Assembly (NCBI GenBank): GCA_013368445.1
Contig: JAACJO010000005.1
Location: 2,728,001 to 2,792,000 of the forward strand
Direction of reading: 5' to 3'
Length of the DNA stretch: 64,000 nt
Source of the DNA: Leucocoprinus leucothites
Lineage: Eukaryota; Basidiomycota; Agaricomycetes; Agaricales; Agaricaceae
Below the pieces are notes generated by a model, which saw only the letters and a list, made by a program, of their open reading frames with translations, was not told where the DNA came from and did no database searches. Below, piece after piece: positions 37,600 through 49,607 of this stretch (its first letter is position 1; each line of letters opens with the position of its first letter). Position numbers and translations under genes: made by a program.

Positions 37600-38387
37600 A
37601 CGACGAGAGACTTCGAGCCCATTACTTACCCCGCATTTTGATCAAATTCAGTGGCCTGGTAGGTAGGTTGATCTCGGACATCCGAGTTTCTGTCCAGCCC
37701 ACGTGGTTATCAGCTAGCGAAGGGGGGAAAGTTTCCGTGAAACTATTGTCCCTGCTTGGTGAGGTCATTCTGATACGGCTTAAGTTTAACATCATCTAAA
37801 GAAACGGTCTACATACAGGGTACTCAGGATCAACTGTGAATACTGGTAGGGCGATCCGGTTTTGACTTCGACCGTAAATACGGCAGAGTACCGTTGGCGA
37901 GAAGGACATTGGTCTATTTTGCATGTCCTTGCCACCTGGCTCCTGTCACATTTTCTGATGTGCGTCCTGATGGTGGTAAATGAAATATATCCTGCCATTG
38001 TACCGCATCACACGAGAGCAAGGTCATAATGATTGATGCATGACAACGCAGGCTAATGTGACAGAACACAATATACTAGTGGTGTGTAAATCATGTCTGA
38101 CCTACTTGCGAGAAAGTCATGGTAGGAGAGTAGTAAGCATAACGACTTCGGGAGATGGAATGAACCCGGGAGTAAGAAGTAAGACAATGGATAATTGGGC
38201 CACATTAGCACCGGGCATTTGCAGTGGTTACACTCACCGTACTACCATTTTCGAGGTTGACTAGTCCGAATCACCGCTTGCGCGTTAGAGCGTTTTGTGC
38301 ATTTAGTAGAGGAGAGAGGGAGATTGGTTGACAGATGCACACCACAGTCGTCCAACGATGCCACATTTTTGGGCTTGTCTTAACCCT

Positions 38388-38405
38388 CCCCCCCCCCCCC
38401 CCCCC
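38388..38405. repeat. C18 homopolymer
   Basis: Eighteen consecutive C bases, preceded by CCCT and followed by G. Long C runs are unstable in replication and also error-prone in sequencing, so the exact length is uncertain. Confidence 0.9.
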
Positions 38406-39708
38406 GCCCTCTCAACCATCAATACTTTCAGTTGCAAATTGTTTCACATAAGTCGCATCATTTCCTACAAAGCTATTAGCAATTGAAGTTAAGCAATCCT
38501 TCCTTTCCTCGTTCTTGACTGACTGAAGTCTTATGCATTTGTTGTTGTGTTCTAAGTGCGCATTACCATACTCAAGACCCGAGAACTCAAATCTGAAGTC
38601 CGTGCGGCGATGCGACTCGCACTGCCGTTCCAAGATTACTAGATAATACTAAGTAGTTTACATAGAAAGATAAATTGAAGATGACCACAAGCAAAGGTAA
38701 AGAACACATTACCAGCCAAACAAGCCCGGTGACTGTCAAGTACATAGAAAAGTAATTGATTGCAAAGATCATCCGTCACTACTAAATATTGTACGACAAA
38801 GAAGTCAGATATATCATATTATCCATCTGAAAACAAAAGCATACTGACATGAAGGTCGCGTTGAGAAAAGGAACGCGGTCCCAGGACCCGGTGGTATCTC
38901 GCCAAAAATAACCCAGACCTATCTTTTGGGTCAAAGTAGACCAAAGCTCTTCTCGCCAACGGTAGCGGAGGGGCGAAGTTATTCCAGCATTTGAGATTAA
39001 AAGAGTACGGGAGCTCGCACGCGACAGAATAACACTTCATAAAAGGTTTTCCCTGAAATGCTCGGTGAAACGTCATTGACAGTGGGGGAGCTATAAATAG
39101 ATAAACTGGGTACAATTTGAGTCGGACATTAACGGACCCTAAGTCCTCTAGCACCCGCCCACAACAAAGCAGCCTTCACCGATGCTTCTGCACTCGAGAA
39201 AGGGTACTACAGGGCACGACCCTCAATCCCATGGCTTGCATTGTCGGAGATGTGACTATTTTCAAGGCTTGCGAACCTTCCTTCTTCACTTGTCGTTACA
39301 TTCCCATTCTGCTGCGTCACCATGGGGTCCAGAAGACCTTACTCCACAGTTCTTTAACGACCCCGCCGAGTCAACATAACCATGCGACATATCCACCAGG
39401 GCCCTTACTTGGCATTCGTGTCTCTTCAGCTCTCTGAGAGCTACTCCAAGCTCTTCTACGCGCCGACTTCCGACTTTATGGGGCCAGTTTGAAAACGAGG
39501 AGCTCACTGTATTTAATTTATCAGTGTCAACTGGTACACAACAATCTCGTTCTCTTTTAGTCTCTATCTATATACTGTATGCGAGGTTATACCGTCATCA
39601 ATAGGTTCTGACTTCGGCCCCACCCATAATTTTCCGTCTTGAAGACTCATGACCCGCAATGGCGTTCAAACTGTTTAAGCGGAAGAGCCAGGCAAGGGCT
39701 CGAACACA

Positions 39709-39715
39709 TATAAAA
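39709..39715 (+). promoter_or_regulatory. TATA box of the GH10 xylanase gene
   Basis: TATAAAA lies 74 bases before the xylanase ATG, the usual distance for a fungal TATA-driven inducible gene. Confidence 0.6.
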
Positions 39716-39788
39716 TGGTACAAAAGTTGTTTCTTGAGTACAGCAAACAGCTAACGTTCATCGACTACCTAACCTGACATCTCTCAGA

Positions 39789-41191
39789 ATGCAGAAGCTC
39801 ATCTCTTTGATCTCTCTTGCGCTCTTTGCCCAGAGTGCTGCTGCTGGTCTGACTAGCAGCTTTGCCTCTCATGGCAAGAAATTCTGGGTAAATCCAAATC
39901 CATGCTGAAGTCCTCGAAACCAGTGGTCTGACACCTATTAACACAGGGCTCTGCTGCGGATCCCAATACTATCGGTATTTCTCAGAACGTTGCCATTCTC
40001 AAGTCCGACTTTGGTGGCGTTACCCCTGTGAGTCCCTGTATTTTTGCTAGGTTAATTCCTGATGCTGACTGGTGTACCAGGAAAACTCCATGAAGGTGAA
40101 ATGATCTGGTTTGTAGCACCTATGAGCCAATTGTCTGACGGTCCCTTGTCGTAACAAGTGGGATGCCACCGAACGTAAGTTGTCTACTATGTTACGTTGA
40201 AGTCTCCAGACTGACCCTTGTCAAAGCGAACCAGAACAGCTTCAATTTCGGGAATTCCGATCAGCTCGTTAACTGGGCAACTTCCAACGGCAAGCTAATC
40301 CGTGGCCACACCTTGGGTAAGCGTAGGCCAAACACCTTACCACTCTGTTGACTAACTTAATACGCTTCAGTCTGGCATTCCCAGCTCCCAGGCTGGGTTA
40401 GCAGCATTTCCGACAGCGCTACCTTGACCTCTGTCATCCAGAACCACATTTCCAATGTCGCTGGTCGCTACGCGGGCAAGCTATACTCCGTAAGATATTC
40501 ACTGAGCTGTTTTTTGGATCTACTCATCATTTGGCTGTGTTTCTGTACTAGTGGGACGTCGTCAAGTGAGCCTAAGTTAACTCTAAAACCTGCTAAAGAA
40601 CGCCATCTGACATAAACTCGTAGCGAGTGCTTGGGCGAGGACGGTAACCTCCACTCTAGCGTCTTCTTCAACGTTCTTGGCGAAAATTTTGTCTCGATAG
40701 CCTTCCGAGCAGCTCGTGCTGCTGACGGCGGTGCCAAGCTCTACATCAACGACTTTAACCTTGACTCCAACAACGCCAAAGTCCGGGGAATGGTCGGCCT
40801 CGTTGGACGTGTCAACAGCGGTGGCAAGCTCATCGATGGTATCGGTACCCAAATGCACCTCGGTGCTGGTGGTGCTGGTGGTGCTCAGGCCGCACTTTCC
40901 GCTCTTGCGAGCACTGGTCTTGAGGTCGCTATCACTGAACTTGATATTGCAGGTGCATCCTCGAATGATTACACGACTGTCGTCAACGCTTGTCTCAACA
41001 CTCCTCAATGTGTTTCTATCACCACTTGGGGTGTCTCTGATGCCGTACGTATCGCTTAGTTTCACGTTCTTTCTTCAGTGCTAAATCCTATGATCCACCA
41101 GAACTCGTGGCGTTCAGGCGACTCTCCTCTCCTCTGGGACTCCAACTACCAACCCAAGGCCGCCTACAACGCGGTCATACAGGATTTGTAG
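39789..41191 (+). CDS. GH10 endo-1,4-beta-xylanase, secreted
   Basis: Cleaves internal xylan bonds outside the cell. Nine exons: 39789-39887, 39947-40027, 40081-40095, 40159-40174, 40227-40316, 40371-40489, 40552-40565, 40624-41044, 41102-41191; 314 residues, the size of a single-domain GH10 enzyme. A signal peptide spans about residues 1-20 ([19 protein letters not shown]). Barrel motifs follow: VTPENSMKWDATEP, RGHTLVWHSQLP, WDVVNECLGEDG with the acid/base Glu, [18 protein letters not shown], and VAITELDI with the nucleophile Glu, then [14 protein letters not shown]. There is no carbohydrate-binding module or Ser/Thr linker at either end. Three internal exons are 14-16 nt long. Neighbouring genes are unrelated, but a second secreted enzyme (GH88) lies about 8 kb away. 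Confidence 0.95.
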
Positions 41192-41582
41192 ATTATTTGG
41201 TTATCCAAAGGCACATAGCCAATGTAGAACATTAAAAATGTCGGATTATACCTTTGTGTATTGTTATAACCCAAAATGTTGATATATTTTTGATGTTTCC
41301 CATTTTTGACCTGGGTCTTGCTTTATTCCAAAGTTGTTAGTTCTTGAGCGGCTTGTCAGCCTTGCTAGCTTAGGTACGCGGTTGAAGGTGAGTCCCCCAT
41401 ACTAAGATGCTTGAGCTTGCTCGATTGCTATGTGCATTGTGTCTTAAAAGAATAGTGCAACAGTTGTCTGCTTCAGAAATAAACAGTAGGAGGCTAAAAA
41501 TCCAACTACAAACGACACCTAATAAAACAACAAAACCTTGAAATGAATGAAAACAAAGCATCGAAAGACCACGCAAAACCAC
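41192..41582. other. Convergent 3' intergenic region
   Basis: 391 bases between the xylanase stop (plus) and the stop of the linker-histone-fold gene (minus). AT-rich, no gene seen. Confidence 0.5.
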
Positions 41583-44071
41583 TCAAGCAATTTCCTCCAT
41601 GTCATCATCATCACTATCCGTCTCTCCATCCACAAAGTTAGGTGTAGTAGTGTGTTGTTCCGCCTCAGGTTCGTGTAATGGTTCTGGTGCATGTGGCGGC
41701 ACTGACGTAGACACTACTGAGCCAGGCATTGTATCAGGAACAGCGAAAATTGGACGTAGTGGTGGCGGGGGCGGTGGTGACTGTTGTTGAGAAGCCACCA
41801 AGGGTGTGGTCGATCTTGGAGCCGATGCCGACGGTAAAGCCTCTACCGTCATAGTATGATCAATTGAAGATGGTTGTGCCGAATTTATGGCTTGCGCGGG
41901 TACTGGTGAAACCGGCCCATCCACATTCGCGAGCCCTTGGAGGACAGGGTCAATCGGGACATCATCCTCCTGGTGATGCGGTGTTAAGTGCGGTGACTGT
42001 GGTGGCTGTGGCTGTGGTTGTGGTTGTGTTTCGGGCTGCCTTTGTGATGAAGTAGTGGGAGGTGATTGTTGTTGTATCTGAGCTTGCGGCTCCGGCAGTG
42101 AGAAACTAGGGGGAGGTAATAGTGCGTCCATGAATGGAGGGTCAAACGTCATTGATGGCTGGGTTTGATGATTCACTTCCACCGACTGGGGTTGTTGTAA
42201 AATTGCAGGAGTAGGTAGCGGTGGGGCAACCTGAGGTTGATCACCAGATGGACCAATATTCTCTTCATTTTCTTGACTCAACTCAGCCAATTGGGCAGCC
42301 AAAAGCACAAGCTGAGCCTGCAGCTCCGCACGCACATTTGTCGGGGGCTCCGAAACAGTAGGAACTGCAACTGCAACGCCAGCATTAGCAGATAATGTCG
42401 GTAATGGTACAGCAGGCTGTGATGATGCGACATGGGGTGCGGCATCCATTTGAGCTGACATGGCATTTTGCGCTTGGACGAGTAGCGATGTGAGTTGGTC
42501 TACCGAGACATCATCGGCTTTCTTCCCGTCGGCCCCGCCCTCTGAAGCAATTTGGAAGAGATCACCAAAATTGATAGCTTTGAGGATATTTTGAGCCGCT
42601 TCGTAGGCGTCTCTGTCCACATCGGAAGCTGGATCGAGGCCGGTGGCAGATTTGTCTGCAGTGCTCGTCGTGGTCGTTTTTGCAGCTTCCGATTGGGTTG
42701 CTTGAGGTGGCTGGGCTTGTGCTTGAGGTAGCGTTTGGGGAGGAGGATATCCGGGATAACCTGGAGCGGTGCTGCCGTATGGATAAGGAAATGGCTGTCC
42801 TGGGTATGGAGGAGAGTGCGCATTCTGTTGATGTTGTTGATGATGGTGAACGAGGGGAGCGTGTGTGAAGGGCGACGCAGACGAGCCCAGGGCACTCGTC
42901 TGCTGCGTCTGTGTTTGCGGCCGTCTTGTCGTCCGCCTTGATGTCTAGCAGACAAAAAGAAAGTGCAAAGTTAGCACCAGTAAAGAGACACTTCAACAGA
43001 GTAGATGCAGGCGTACATTGCCTCCTTCCCAAGTAGCGCTTAAACGATACTTCCCATTATTACTCTTTTCAAGCCTTCCTCTCTTAAACGCCTTTTGCAG
43101 AGCCTGACTCGCCGATGGTCTGAAATTTGACTGCAAAGGGTATCTCGCAGCCATCCACGCAAACAAATCCTTTGGGGCACATCCTTCAGGATCGTTGGAT
43201 TCCTGCAAAGCCTCAACAATCATCTCCTCATAACTCGGCAGATCGTCTGACCCCTGCTCTGGGTGGGCCGGTGGTTGAGGTGCATGTGTAGTTGGATATA
43301 CAGGATTGGGAGGAGGGGGGTAGGGAGGATGAGGAGGCGGTGGTGGGGGATGAGGAGAATGCGAATAGCCATTAGGCACAGGAGGAGGATAATGAGGATA
43401 TGTTGAGGGATAGGAAGGATACCCTGGTGGTGGGGGATAATATGGCGCATGTGGATATGCTGCTGGAGGATGCTGAGGATAACCATAAGGCTGATGAGGA
43501 TATGGCGGTTGCTGGGGAGCTGGGGGAGCGACAGGGGTGGCTGGGACCGGAGCGGGCGCAGGCACAGGCGTTGGCGGAGCAGGCGTTGTCGTTGGTGCAG
43601 CATTTTCTGCTGGTTTGTCTGGTGGCTGGGGCTCTGCTGCCGGTACCACTATACTCGATGAACTCGGCTGAGGATTACTGGGTTCGTCTAGTGGTCTCTC
43701 CAGCGAGGCCATGACCGGCTCCGGGGGTTTATCATTCTCTTTTTGCGACGACGCGGACGCTGATGCATCGCCATTGGTAGTCGGCTTGCGTAAATTAGCA
43801 ATAGCCGAGTGTAAGTCTTGCGGCCATATTGTACTTTTTATGTACGGGGGAACATGCACATCGAACGTCAGGCATATTTCGATGATTTGTTGCGGTGGTA
43901 AAAGAGCGAGGTATTGGCGCTTCAGGTCGTGATCCTGGGGTGCTGTGGGAGCTCAACAATAGAATATTAATTTATACTCCAGATAAACACACCAAGGGGT
44001 TGGATATGATATAAATTATGATAGTAAGGCTGTGGTGGAGGAGGAAGATAGGGCGAGCTGGCCGCCTGCAT
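41583..44071 (-). CDS. Pro/Gln-rich protein with linker-histone (H15) winged-helix domain
   Basis: Three exons: 43993-44071, 43017-43942 and 41583-42944; 788 residues. The N-terminus (MQAASSPYLPPPPQPYY) leads into a conserved segment DHDLKRQYLALLPPQQIIEI. After a Tyr/Pro-rich linker, residues ~255-335 look like a histone H1/H5 globular domain: DDLPSYEEMIVEALQESNDP, APKDLFAWMAARYPLQSNF, ASQALQKAFKRGRLEK and NGKYRLS, the winged-helix order. The rest is Pro/Gln-rich low complexity, with a short ordered segment YEAAQNILKAINFGDLFQIA and an acidic end (DSDDDDMEEI). Unlike canonical H1 it lacks a Lys/Ala/Pro basic tail, so a chromatin-associated transcription regulator is more likely than a bulk linker histone (inference). 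Confidence 0.82.
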
Positions 44072-44528
44072 CGTTCCGGAGAGCTGCACAGTTTTTCGCA
44101 ACAAAGTTTGCACACAACACCCAAACAAATTCACGCCGCATATCGCCGGATCAACAAAGACTAGAATATCGTCTTTAAGGTATTCCCAACTTGTAACTAA
44201 TTATCGACGAAGTATGTACACTACTCACAACTATACTATACAGAGTACACCCAATAATATGTTACCCCTGCACCAGTGAATCAGCTGGTGTTGGCATCCA
44301 AATAATACTGTCAATGGCGAAGTGCGAAAAATGGCCTAGCCCTGGCATCGGGTAGACCAATTGTGGTCGGCATGAACGAAAGCATCAAAGGCCGTTAATT
44401 AACCTAGTGTGGAAATGCATGAGCGCTGGGGTACTGAAACGGTACCAACTCGTCTTGTTTCTCCCTTTCGCGCATGGATGTTTTGCCCGTCGCCGTCAAG
44501 GCAGACCGCGTCGTAAAGTGGCCCTGGA
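44072..44528. other. Intergenic region, no gene seen
   Basis: 457 bases between two genes: start of the H15-domain gene and stop of the conserved unknown gene, both minus. It should contain the H15 gene promoter. No clear motif identified. Confidence 0.45.
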
Positions 44529-46197
44529 TCATCCATCGTGATCGTATAAGTTCTTTCCAGAGCCATTGGAGAGGGTTGGCTCCTCTGGAATTGCGAAACC
44601 GTTCAACATGGTAAGTGATCCCAATTCGTCCTGGATCCCCTTTCTTGCTAGTGTGTCAAGGTCTTTCAGTAGCAATGAAGTCAATTTCTGACACTAGGGT
44701 GAGTACATACTCATAAGTTAAGAATGTTGAGATACAGACCTTGAGTTTTACGTCAATCTTAAGTATCATTTCACTTTGCGCAAGCGACCAATGATTGGTT
44801 GGCTGTGAGTTCGCACCCATTCCCATCCCGACCGTGCTGGCATTTGCTATTGTCCATAGTGAATTAAGGGTATCATGATCACCAGAATTCGAGCTTCCTG
44901 TCAATGTTGTTGAGGATCCAGTTGCGCTGGGGAACTGTACAGATTGGTTAAGATTTGAGTTTGAGGCCGAATGGTGCTGTGACTGCTGTGAAGGAGCGTG
45001 CGATGACGAGGTGCTAGCGTAGGATGTACTGGGATATTGAGTGCTGTGGTTATTGGCCTCAGATGCGAAAAGGTATGATACTCCCGAGTAGGGCGTTACT
45101 GATGCTAGAGGCCCGAGACTTTGAGTTGAGTGAGGTAGTGATGATGGTCCAAGAATTTTGGATATTTTGTTGTACATTTCTGACACAACATCAAGGAGTG
45201 AGAGCACCGTTTCGTGGTAATCCAACGAAAAGGGCTATGTGACCAAATGGGTCAATATTCTAACCTCAGGGAAAACGGACCGCTCACCATGTGTAGTGTC
45301 ATTAAGTACGACGCGTCCGTTCCCAGTTCTGATCCCGTATATTCCGAAAGCCCGGGGACGCCTTTCTTTTTTTGTCCTCTTTTAAATATTTCTTTCTGAT
45401 CAAGGTGGCGAAGGCGTTAGCCTTCCACTGCATCCACGTTCTCAAAGCACCAGCTCACCATTCTTGGCCTATCATTCTCTTCCTTCGCCTGTTCATACTC
45501 CGTCAGTGTGTTCAAAATAGCGCGAAGCAGGTCTTGGGGGCTATTGATGTCTAGAAGATTTGACAGCGAGAGACCGAGAGTAGCAAAGCGATATGTCCTT
45601 CGCATCGCATAATGTCAGTTAAGCAAGCCAATCGCGACAAGACGGGCCAAACGTACCGCTTTTTCATGTCCCCATTATTAAACACTTTCTCCAGCCCCGT
45701 ACGGCTAATGTGAAGCGTCTGGAACCAGTAACTTCGACTTTAAGTCAAGCAGCCAACGAGCGTAAACTGTAAGAGCGCTTCCAGCGAGCTTTGGCAGAGC
45801 AAGAGACGCACCCGTCAAATACGTTTCTAATATACGTGAGAGTGACCAATCTCTTCTGTAATAATTCCCGCAGGGCCTCGACAGACGTGCTTGATCCCAA
45901 CGGTGGACTTGTCGCTCCGACAAGACTGGCAGAATACTGTGCCTGACCCTCTGTACTGTCACCTCGTACAAGAGGTGTCGAGATAGTCGGCGTCGTGGCA
46001 CTGGATAGTGCAGAAGCTATGCTCATTCCCGCAACTGATGAGATCGTTCCTGAGCCTGTTTGTATTGGCGGGGGTACTGCAGGTATCGTGTTAACCGACT
46101 GGGAAGAAGAGGTGGCCGACTTGAAGGACGAAAGGAGATTCTGCGCCGATGATTTGCGGCGCATGGTGGGCCGCGTTACTTCCGGAAAGTGGGACAT
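44529..46197 (-). CDS. Conserved fungal protein of unknown function
   Basis: Six exons: 45812-46197, 45657-45737, 45459-45597, 45288-45395, 44740-45234, 44529-44693; 457 residues with phases closing. The N-terminus is basic and Ser/Thr-rich (RRKSSAQNLLSSFKSA). Residues ~95-240 look globular and helical: LRELLQKRLVTLTYIRNVFD, RSYWFQTLHISRTGLEKVF, RFATLGLSLSNLLDI, YLMTLHMPFSLDYHETVLSL and LDVVSEMYNKISKILG. A Ser/Gln/Asn-rich disordered insert follows, then SLWTIANAS and a C-terminal helix LTSLLLKDLDTLARKGIQDE. The ordered part reads like a conserved eukaryotic scaffold, but I do not recognise a named domain and assign no function. It is divergent from NTF2, 258 bases apart. Confidence 0.8.
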
Positions 46198-46455
46198 TGC
46201 GAGCCAGTTCTGGGGGTGTTATGGGCTTGCAATAGGCCGCCAGACAGGGATACAGGAGGTAGTGAGGGTCAGAAGAGGACGAGCCAGGGCCTTGACAACG
46301 TGCGGGGCGACGAGCAGCTATACTTGTGTCAATATCATCCCTAACAAACTCCCATAACAATTGGCCATCACGTGCGCAACAAACTGATAATCGTGATTTG
46401 ATTCGCCTATTAATTCAAGTTCAGCTTGTACTGCTGTTCCTTCCGTCCACCCACC

Positions 46456-47038
46456 ATGGATGCCAATGCCGTTGCAAAGCAGTTCTCTGAATTCTACTAC
46501 AATGTCTTCGACACGGATCGCTCGCAGCTTTCCGGCCTCTACGTGCGTACTTCCGACTATCTGTGAATCCTCCTCACACCCGATACTTAGAGAGATTCCT
46601 CTATGATGACATGGGAGGGCCAGCCATTCATGGGTACCGCTAACATTGTCGAGAAACTTACGGTAATAGTTCCTTGGTAATTCAAGCAACTCGTTCTCAA
46701 GTAGTTTGGGTAGAACCTCCCTTTCGAAAAAGTTCAACATAAAGTCACCACCGTCGACGCACAGCCATCTGGAACTGGACTCCTCGTCTTCTTCACTGGC
46801 CTCTTAGCAGTACGTGATGGTCTATACCACCAACTGCCAACTATTTACTCACCTCTCCCAACTACAGGTTGATGGGAATGCAGAACAGCCTTTGCAGTTT
46901 AGCCAGACCTTTCAGCTGCAGCAGAACGAGAACCAAACTGGCTTCTGGGTGTATGTCTACACATTTTAACGTGATGCACGCACGACAAACTCACGAATAA
47001 TCAGATCCAACGATATCTTCCGTCTCAACTACGGCTAA
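46456..47038 (+). CDS. NTF2: Nuclear transport factor 2
   Basis: Carries Ran-GDP into the nucleus and binds FG nucleoporins. Five exons: 46456-46542, 46591-46662, 46714-46809, 46868-46950, 47005-47038; 123 residues, the family's usual size. It follows the family end to end: [97 protein letters not shown] and NDIFRLNYG at the C-terminus. The ATG sits in a good context (CCACCATGG). No unusual features. Confidence 0.96.
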
Positions 47039-47949
47039 ATTGCCCTTGCCCTTGCCCTTGCCCAAATGCTTTCCTATCTAGGATTCCTCTCTTGTTCATC
47101 GAGTAGTCTAAACTAATCTTGTATTCACCTTTTTTGAGTCGGCCCCTACGCCATTAGATCATTTTATTTGTTTTCTCTGGAATGAGAGTTGAATTTTTTT
47201 CCCTTCTTCGACATCTGTTGTTTCGTCCGGATGTTGACTTTTATTGGATAGAAGCTTCCCTGGTTGTCGCTCATTTTGTTCCTTATGACTGTTATCCCCA
47301 ATAGAGCGGTTATATCTCAAATCCACAGCATTTGGGGAATGGAAGACTCATCTCAAAATATCGCTTTGCGTTTCGCCCGAAGAGTCAAACCTGTAGCGCT
47401 TTAGTCTTGTTCAGTCATTCTGAGGCATGCTGCATACTCACGAGGGCTATGACGCAGATCTACTCACATCCTAAGATTAAAATTGCTTGGTTCTTTTGTT
47501 CATGATTTCCGCGCAAGGGGGTCGCGCTGATTACAAGTCATACAACGCAAGGATACCAGCCAGCTGCTTGACGCAGGATGCACACTTGATTGACACGATC
47601 AAAACGAGACACAGTATGCCCCAAGTCTTGGTATAGGGTTCCGGGCTTCGTCAGAACTGCACGCAATTGATGTGATCATTGCGTTGATCCGGGCTGCATG
47701 CACACGCTTCGCCTTAGGTATGTTCTTTTGATCCACCTCGTTGGAAGCATCACGCTTCTTCTGCCTAGCACAGTCCCTCAGCTGAGGCTACAGCGACCCA
47801 AGCGACCTAAGCAAGAAACCCATATATAACTGAACACTTTCTAGATACATTCCATAGAATAATGAAATAAAATACCCATAAACGGACGCTAAACTAAGCT
47901 ATACACACAATAGTGAGAATTGGCGTGACAGGAGATGATAGAAGGCTCA
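47039..47949. other. Convergent 3' intergenic region
   Basis: 911 bases between the NTF2 stop (plus) and GH88 stop (minus). It begins with the hexamer repeat listed separately. No gene seen in the remainder. Confidence 0.5.
47040..47063 (+). repeat. Hexamer repeat (TTGCCC)4
   Basis: Four perfect copies of TTGCCC begin two bases after the NTF2 stop codon, within the likely 3' untranslated region. Simple-sequence expansion is the plain explanation. Confidence 0.9.
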
Positions 47950-49607
47950 TTATTGCCTAAACTTACCAGATCCATAGGCTTTGTTAATGGACCCAGTGTC
48001 ACAAGAAGCAAGTCCCATGGAGATCAGCTCGTTCCCAGCTCGAATGTAATAGTAGTCTCCTATATATTCACAGGGGTTGGTCAGGACTTCTGACGCGTGA
48101 TACACAAGAGGAGACAGACCATAAACAATTCCAGTGAGGAAGTTATTGGCGGGTTTGTTAACTGTGCCGTTGGACAGTAAGCTTTCCCAGGATGGGTTCC
48201 ACGCGAGCTTCGTTATACCGGCCAGAAGCTATTGAAGGTGATTAGAGGAAGATCGAATGAATATAAGATATCAGGGCATTAGAAACGCACTTCAATTGCG
48301 GCATCACTCCACTTCTTCTTGAGAGAAGAAGAATGTTCGAGTTGGGATAGAAGTAGTAAACCGTTTGCTGCAAGTGTTGCGGCAGAGGAGTCGGCAGGAC
48401 GAGGGGCGGGAACCAGGGGCGCGTTGAAGTCCCTGTTTCAGGAATCAGTGAAGGAGAAACATCTCTAGTACACCGGATAGCGCACCATGGCACAATTCCA
48501 TCCGCGGGCAAATTGTCCAAGAAGTAGTTTGCCAAGTGGACAGCAGTCTCGTAGTATGCAGTATCACCTGTTCGTTTGTACACTACAGAGGCGATATCAG
48601 CATGTATCCCTGTGACACTGCTATATGCACTTACTATTTGCAAACCCGTAGATACCCCAAGCTTCGCCACGCGACCATGTACTGAAAACGAGAAGGTGAG
48701 TTGCAGGGTACCAAGGGAGCACAGGGTAGATGAGATTCAAGATACCTATTGTCGGAGAAGCCTTGAGCAGTCTTCTTCGCTGTTACAGCGCCTGTGAATG
48801 TGTTGTAATGAATTACATGCCAGGTGCCGCCGTCCGGCCTAATATGATTCTTGATGGTGGTATCCGCATGGGTGATAGCGATCTTACGGAGAGTGTTGTT
48901 TCCAGTGAGGTCGGCAGACTGGAACAGCACCTCAAGGTTCATCATGTTGTCAATAATGACCTACGCGAAGGATTAATACGGTTTCTCAAGCAACCAGGGA
49001 TGAAACGTACTTGGAAATCTGGGTCTGGCGCATCCCAGCTCCTGGTGCATCCAACTACTGGGTTGAAACGGTTTGCAAGCAACTTAGCAAAGCTGTTCAC
49101 TCCTGTTATAGCAGTTTGGTTGTGTGGATTTCTACAGTGGCGTCGTCTTTTAAAAAAACGCGTGGCGTCGCGAGGTTAAAGCGCTATCACTCACACAAGC
49201 AGCTCTTCCACGAAGGGAAAACTTAAAAACCCAACATCATGTCCTTGGTGATTGGAGACCTCGAGTGGAACCAATCCAGCACTGGCCTCACGGGCTAGCT
49301 CCAGCCAGTCTGCAACGCCCAGCTGATTGCTTGAAGTGGCACCACATAGTTCTTTACGCCTGTTCAGCGCATAGCCTGTACTCGGGAAGAAGCCAGACGT
49401 CCAAGTGTCGGGTGCAAAGAACTGCCAGTCACCAGCTTCCTGGTCGGTATACTGTGGGTACTGTGCCGGCTTCGGAAGAGATTTGAAAGTCGCGAGAACT
49501 TTTTGTGGGATAAGTGGCGAAAAGAGCTCTGAAGGAACCGTTGCTCCAAGAACGTTGGGCGTTAATAAAACGAGTGCAGCTAATGCGTGCATCCGTGATT
49601 GAACCAT
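47950..49607 (-). CDS. Secreted GH88 unsaturated glucuronyl hydrolase-like enzyme
   Basis: GH88 enzymes remove unsaturated uronic acids from oligosaccharides released by polysaccharide lyases. Seven exons: 49195-49607, 49011-49131, 48746-48960, 48635-48681, 48486-48582, 48291-48432, 47950-48228; 437 residues. A signal peptide spans about residues 1-21 (MHALAALVLLTPNVLG). Motifs in order: QFFAPDTWTSGFFPSTGYAL, NHQGHDVGFLSFPFVEELL, VIIDNMMNLEVLFQSADLTG, RPDGGTWHVIHYN, KTAQGFSDNRSTWSRGEAWG, NLPADGIVPWDFNAPLVP and YYYIRAGNELISMG. The HDVGF and WSRGEAWGIYGFA blocks are typical of GH88-like (alpha/alpha)6 barrels. Exact substrate is unknown; a related GH105-type specificity cannot be excluded. Confidence 0.9.

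Larger units (their letters stand above)
36145..39788. other. Gene-free region, 3.6 kb
   Basis: Only short frames without motifs. It contains an 18-base C homopolymer (38388-38405) and a pair of 14-base direct repeats near 37.5 kb, both listed separately, and ends with the xylanase promoter. A minus frame at 36568-36750 has somewhat coding-like composition but no recognisable family or partner exons. Confidence 0.45.

Noticed and set aside
42500..43032. Overlapping minus frames (about 150 codons) in the H15-domain gene
   Set aside because: Shifted readings of the same Gln/Pro-rich exon.
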